From Candidatus Hodarchaeota archaeon (GTDB taxonomy: Archaea > Asgardarchaeota > Heimdallarchaeia > Hodarchaeales > YT1-057), in the NCBI GenBank assembly GCA_016839955.1, contig JAEOTI010000616.1:1-7847 (forward strand): a DNA stretch of 7,847 bases. The letters run 5' to 3'. Below, piece after piece: positions 6,190-7,847 of this stretch. Numbering within the stretch: the stretch's first letter is position 1; the number at the start of each line of letters is the position of its first letter. A program made the position numbers and the translations under genes. The notes below the pieces were generated by a model. That model saw only the letters and a list, made by a program, of their open reading frames with translations, made no database searches and was not told the origin of the DNA.

Positions 6190-7035
6190 ATGGAGAACCC
6201 AGATGGGGTAGGACGAGAACCAAGAGACTTCTTTAGTAACAACAACAATTCAAACTCTGAAGAACAGGAAGAAAAGTGGAAATTCGGTCATGATATGGAT
6301 CACGGACACTCTGAATCAAATGAACAAACTAATACATGGGCTTTAGGGTCTATAATCAAAGGACACTCTTACAGGGAAGACTTTGGTCGATTAACCAAGC
6401 TTCCCAATCGCATCACCCAGGAGGAAACCAAGTTCAATGAACGCTTAATAGCGAATAATAGGACTGCGTCGATTTTGACTGAGTTCTTCCCGTTCAAGTG
6501 GTTGTTAGAGATTACCTCGACGTTTCGAAAGATGGATGCGAAAAAACTTGGGGTCAAGACACCTCGGGATCGCAGTCTCTCCTACTTGGGGTTTGTGGAA
6601 ATATATCTGACTTCCCGAGGATTGACGATTCTTAACACCTCTCTTGAAGAAATTAATGAGTCATTAGAAATTGATCCACCCCTTACTAAGAATGAGATCC
6701 GCAATTGGAAGCTGAAGATCATCCACCTTGTCCCCGAGTTACGCGAAAAGTGGATCAGGCATCGAAAACAAGCGCATCATTTAGCGATAATGTCCACGGT
6801 TGTCCAAGTCATGAACCATGAGCTGGATCTGACAGCTTATTCTAAAGAGCAGATCTTCGAGATCAAACAAACAGCTCTATTAACTGCACGAAAATTTGTA
6901 CTCAATCCTAAATCTCGCCATATCAAAAAACCTGAAGTGTGGGCACGCGTGATCTGTCTCAAGGCATTTAAGAATGAGATTGGTGGTCAAGGCGAAGTGA
7001 ATTTTAAATGCCAGACAAAAGTTTTCCCGAGCTAG
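6190..7035 (+). CDS. Divergent TFB-like (TFIIB family) protein lacking the zinc ribbon
   Basis: TFB bridges TBP-bound promoters and RNA polymerase. Residues 51-75 of this 281-residue protein (WALGSIIKGHSYREDFGRLT) resemble the TFB B-reader/linker entry, with its L-G-x-x-I and D-x-G-x-L pattern. Residues about 92-180 match the first cyclin fold, best in RSLSYLGFVEIYLTSRGL and TSLEEINESLEI followed by LTKNEIRNWKL. The corresponding TFB region is a GRS helix, then TLDEIA and the SKKEI recognition turn. A partial second fold follows (about 195-265), ending soon after VWARVICLKAFKNEIG, where TFB normally has another ~25 residues. The N-terminus is instead Asn/Ser/Glu/His-rich (NNNNSNSEEQEEK, GHDMDHGH), with no CxxC zinc ribbon. 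So it may bind DNA or TBP without recruiting polymerase normally. ATG 6190 is preferred over TTG 6172 because the TTG lies inside the conserved leader motif. The next gene overlaps its end by 28 bases. Its GC content is clearly higher than the TIR gene's. Confidence 0.7.
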   Translation: MENPDGVGREPRDFFSNNNNSNSEEQEEKWKFGHDMDHGHSESNEQTNTWALGSIIKGHSYREDFGRLTKLPNRITQEETKFNERLIANNRTASILTEFFPFKWLLEITSTFRKMDAKKLGVKTPRDRSLSYLGFVEIYLTSRGLTILNTSLEEINESLEIDPPLTKNEIRNWKLKIIHLVPELREKWIRHRKQAHHLAIMSTVVQVMNHELDLTAYSKEQIFEIKQTALLTARKFVLNPKSRHIKKPEVWARVICLKAFKNEIGGQGEVNFKCQTKVFPS

Positions 7036-7565
7036 AGGTAATTTTGAGACAATTCTATCCACTATTAGACTCTAATGGTTGGGTGGAAAATGAGTTTGAA
7101 GAGACTGGGGAGAAAACTTACGAAATTGAATGTGATAATTTTCCTGTCCAAATAGATGACTTAACCCTGTATTTAGAAGCGGTCTTTCATTTAGTACCTG
7201 TTAAGTCCATCTTCCTTATTGAGACTTATACTACTTTATTCGAAAGTTTTCCAACACCACCGTATACAGATGAATCTGTATTCTTAGAAGATTTACGATC
7301 TAATAAAAAATTTGTAGAGAATTTGGTTGGAACCTTTGCACCTAACCACCCTGTTACAGCACACACTTCTAAGGAAATTGAGGTAATCTATACATATTGG
7401 AAAGAAACACAGAAGCATCACGAAGGGGGAGGTCGTATTATTTTCCCTGACACAATACGTATAGGGATCAAAAACTGTGTGCAGCGACTATTTAAGACAC
7501 TTTCTTGGAATGTAATGATGTATGCGGAGTATTTGGATTTAATTCCAGTGATCCAAGCTCCGTGA
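7008..7565 (+). CDS. Acidic protein of unknown function, overlapping the TFB-like gene (185 residues)
   Basis: I do not recognise this protein. It is acidic and probably globular and mainly helical, with no membrane segments or signal peptide. Segments that may be structural cores are FPELEVILRQFYPLL (6-20), DDLTLYLEAVFHLVPVKSIF (50-69) and IRIGIKNCVQRLFKTLSW (150-167). Cysteines are few and show no metal-binding pattern. The ATG at 7008 lies inside the end of the TFB-like gene in the -1 frame, with AGTGA about eight bases upstream. The two are therefore almost certainly translated from one mRNA, with coupling. The residues after the overlap (FPELEVILRQFY) sit where TFB would carry the last helices of its second cyclin fold, so a fusion by frameshifting is conceivable. 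It is most simply a partner of the TFB-like protein. Confidence 0.75.
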   Translation: MPDKSFPELEVILRQFYPLLDSNGWVENEFEETGEKTYEIECDNFPVQIDDLTLYLEAVFHLVPVKSIFLIETYTTLFESFPTPPYTDESVFLEDLRSNKKFVENLVGTFAPNHPVTAHTSKEIEVIYTYWKETQKHHEGGGRIIFPDTIRIGIKNCVQRLFKTLSWNVMMYAEYLDLIPVIQAP

Positions 7566-7693
7566 CAAGAGAATTATTGAAAAAGACTGATTTTTGCCTG
7601 AATGTTTGCCAACTACAGTCTTGGATCTCATTGTCACTATCAAAATTTTAAATAGTATAATGAAGTAATACTGATTAAAACCCTTTTCCTTAA
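7566..7693 (+). promoter_or_regulatory. Intergenic region with candidate TATA box for the right-edge gene
   Basis: TTTTAAATA (7646-7654) is a TATA-like box about 75 bases before the ATG at 7724, which would give a leader of roughly 48 bases. Upstream, AAGACTG (7583-7589) and CAGTCTT (7616-7622) could pair as a weak 7-bp hairpin with T-rich loop sequence after the preceding gene. That is too weak to call a terminator. Confidence 0.4.
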
Positions 7694-7717
7694 CATTAAT
7701 AAGAATTTGTTGAGAGT
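7694..7717 (+). promoter_or_regulatory. Leader motif, copy 2 (CATTAATAAGAA + TTTGTTGAGAGT), before the right-edge gene
   Basis: This is the second copy of the leader motif found before the TFB-like gene. The two 12-base blocks are contiguous here, where copy 1 has six bases between them. Six bases separate the block from the ATG at 7724. Conservation of both blocks and their closeness to the start codon, with unrelated sequence around them, suggests a shared regulatory or translation signal. Confidence 0.6.
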
Positions 7718-7723
7718 GAAATA

Positions 7724-7847
7724 ATGAAACATGAAGAAATTCAGAATGAGCAGAGAATATATATTAAAAATTGTTTTACTATCACAAAAGGAAAACAATC
7801 CAAAACGTATGATATTAGATTATCCTATCCCTCAAATACAAAGAATA
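7724..7847 (+). CDS. 5' end of an unrecognised protein gene, cut by right edge
   Basis: ATG 7724 opens a frame that stays open for 41 codons to the window edge: MKHEEIQNEQRIYIKN, then CFTITKGKQSKTYDI and RLSYPSNTKN. The start is supported by the leader motif shared with the TFB-like gene. The visible part is polar, and the alternating pattern after residue 16 suggests beta strands. There is too little to name a family. The common leader implies that it belongs to the same regulon as the TFB-like gene pair. Confidence 0.65.
   Translation, partial: MKHEEIQNEQRIYIKNCFTITKGKQSKTYDIRLSYPSNTKN

Noticed and set aside
6369..7062. Two minus-strand frames of about 60 codons (6369-6557, 6880-7062)
   Set aside because: Both are antisense shadows of the TFB-like gene.
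7583..7622. Hairpin AAGACTG/CAGTCTT as terminator of the TFB-like operon
   Set aside because: The stem is only 7 bp with a 26-base loop and has no T-tract after it.

Overview
The window looks archaeal, AT-rich and accessory in character. Three things point to archaea: TATA boxes at the usual distances from start codons, one gene that appears leaderless (TATA box 5901-5909, ATG at 5931), and a divergent relative of the archaeal transcription initiation factor TFB at 6190-7035. The start codons are mixed (ATG, GTG and TTG), and several are preceded by GGAG- or GGTGA-type ribosome binding sites. I cannot name the lineage. An Asgard-like or other uncultured archaeon, or an element integrated in one, would fit.

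Left third (1-2904, minus strand). The left edge carries the start of a gene that meets an in-frame TAA after 33 codons and then stays open to the edge. Next come two unrecognised multi-pass membrane proteins (449-1339 and 1528-2904). Each is followed by a copy of the same ~45-bp element. The first has a perfect palindrome over its presumed promoter. The gap between them is low-complexity: T-runs and a GT microsatellite.

Middle (2905-5716). A divergent promoter region separates the second membrane gene from a plus-strand TIR-domain protein (3283-4584) that keeps the NADase-type glutamate. This is the best candidate for a defence or signalling effector. Facing it tail-to-tail on the minus strand are about 1.1 kb of gene remains. 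These are a radical SAM-like fragment without its N-terminus (5240-5716) and a ~240-residue gene broken into at least five overlapping frames (4581-5305). The frames still read as one protein when pieced together.

Right third (5717-7847, plus strand). A small leaderless 49-codon gene (5931-6080) comes first. It is followed by the TFB-like gene, which lacks a zinc ribbon and most of its last cyclin helices, and an overlapping acidic 185-residue protein of unknown function (7008-7565). The overlap contains a T TTC CCG heptamer that could in principle allow a -1 frameshift joining the two. A third gene begins at 7724 and runs off the edge. Its leader repeats the TFB-like gene's leader (CATTAATAAGAA plus TTTGTNGAGAGT), so the two transcription units are probably co-regulated.

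The most unusual part is this right-hand cassette: a modified TFB homologue, a coupled unknown partner and a shared leader motif. It could be a dedicated transcription-factor system of a mobile element, but that is inference.
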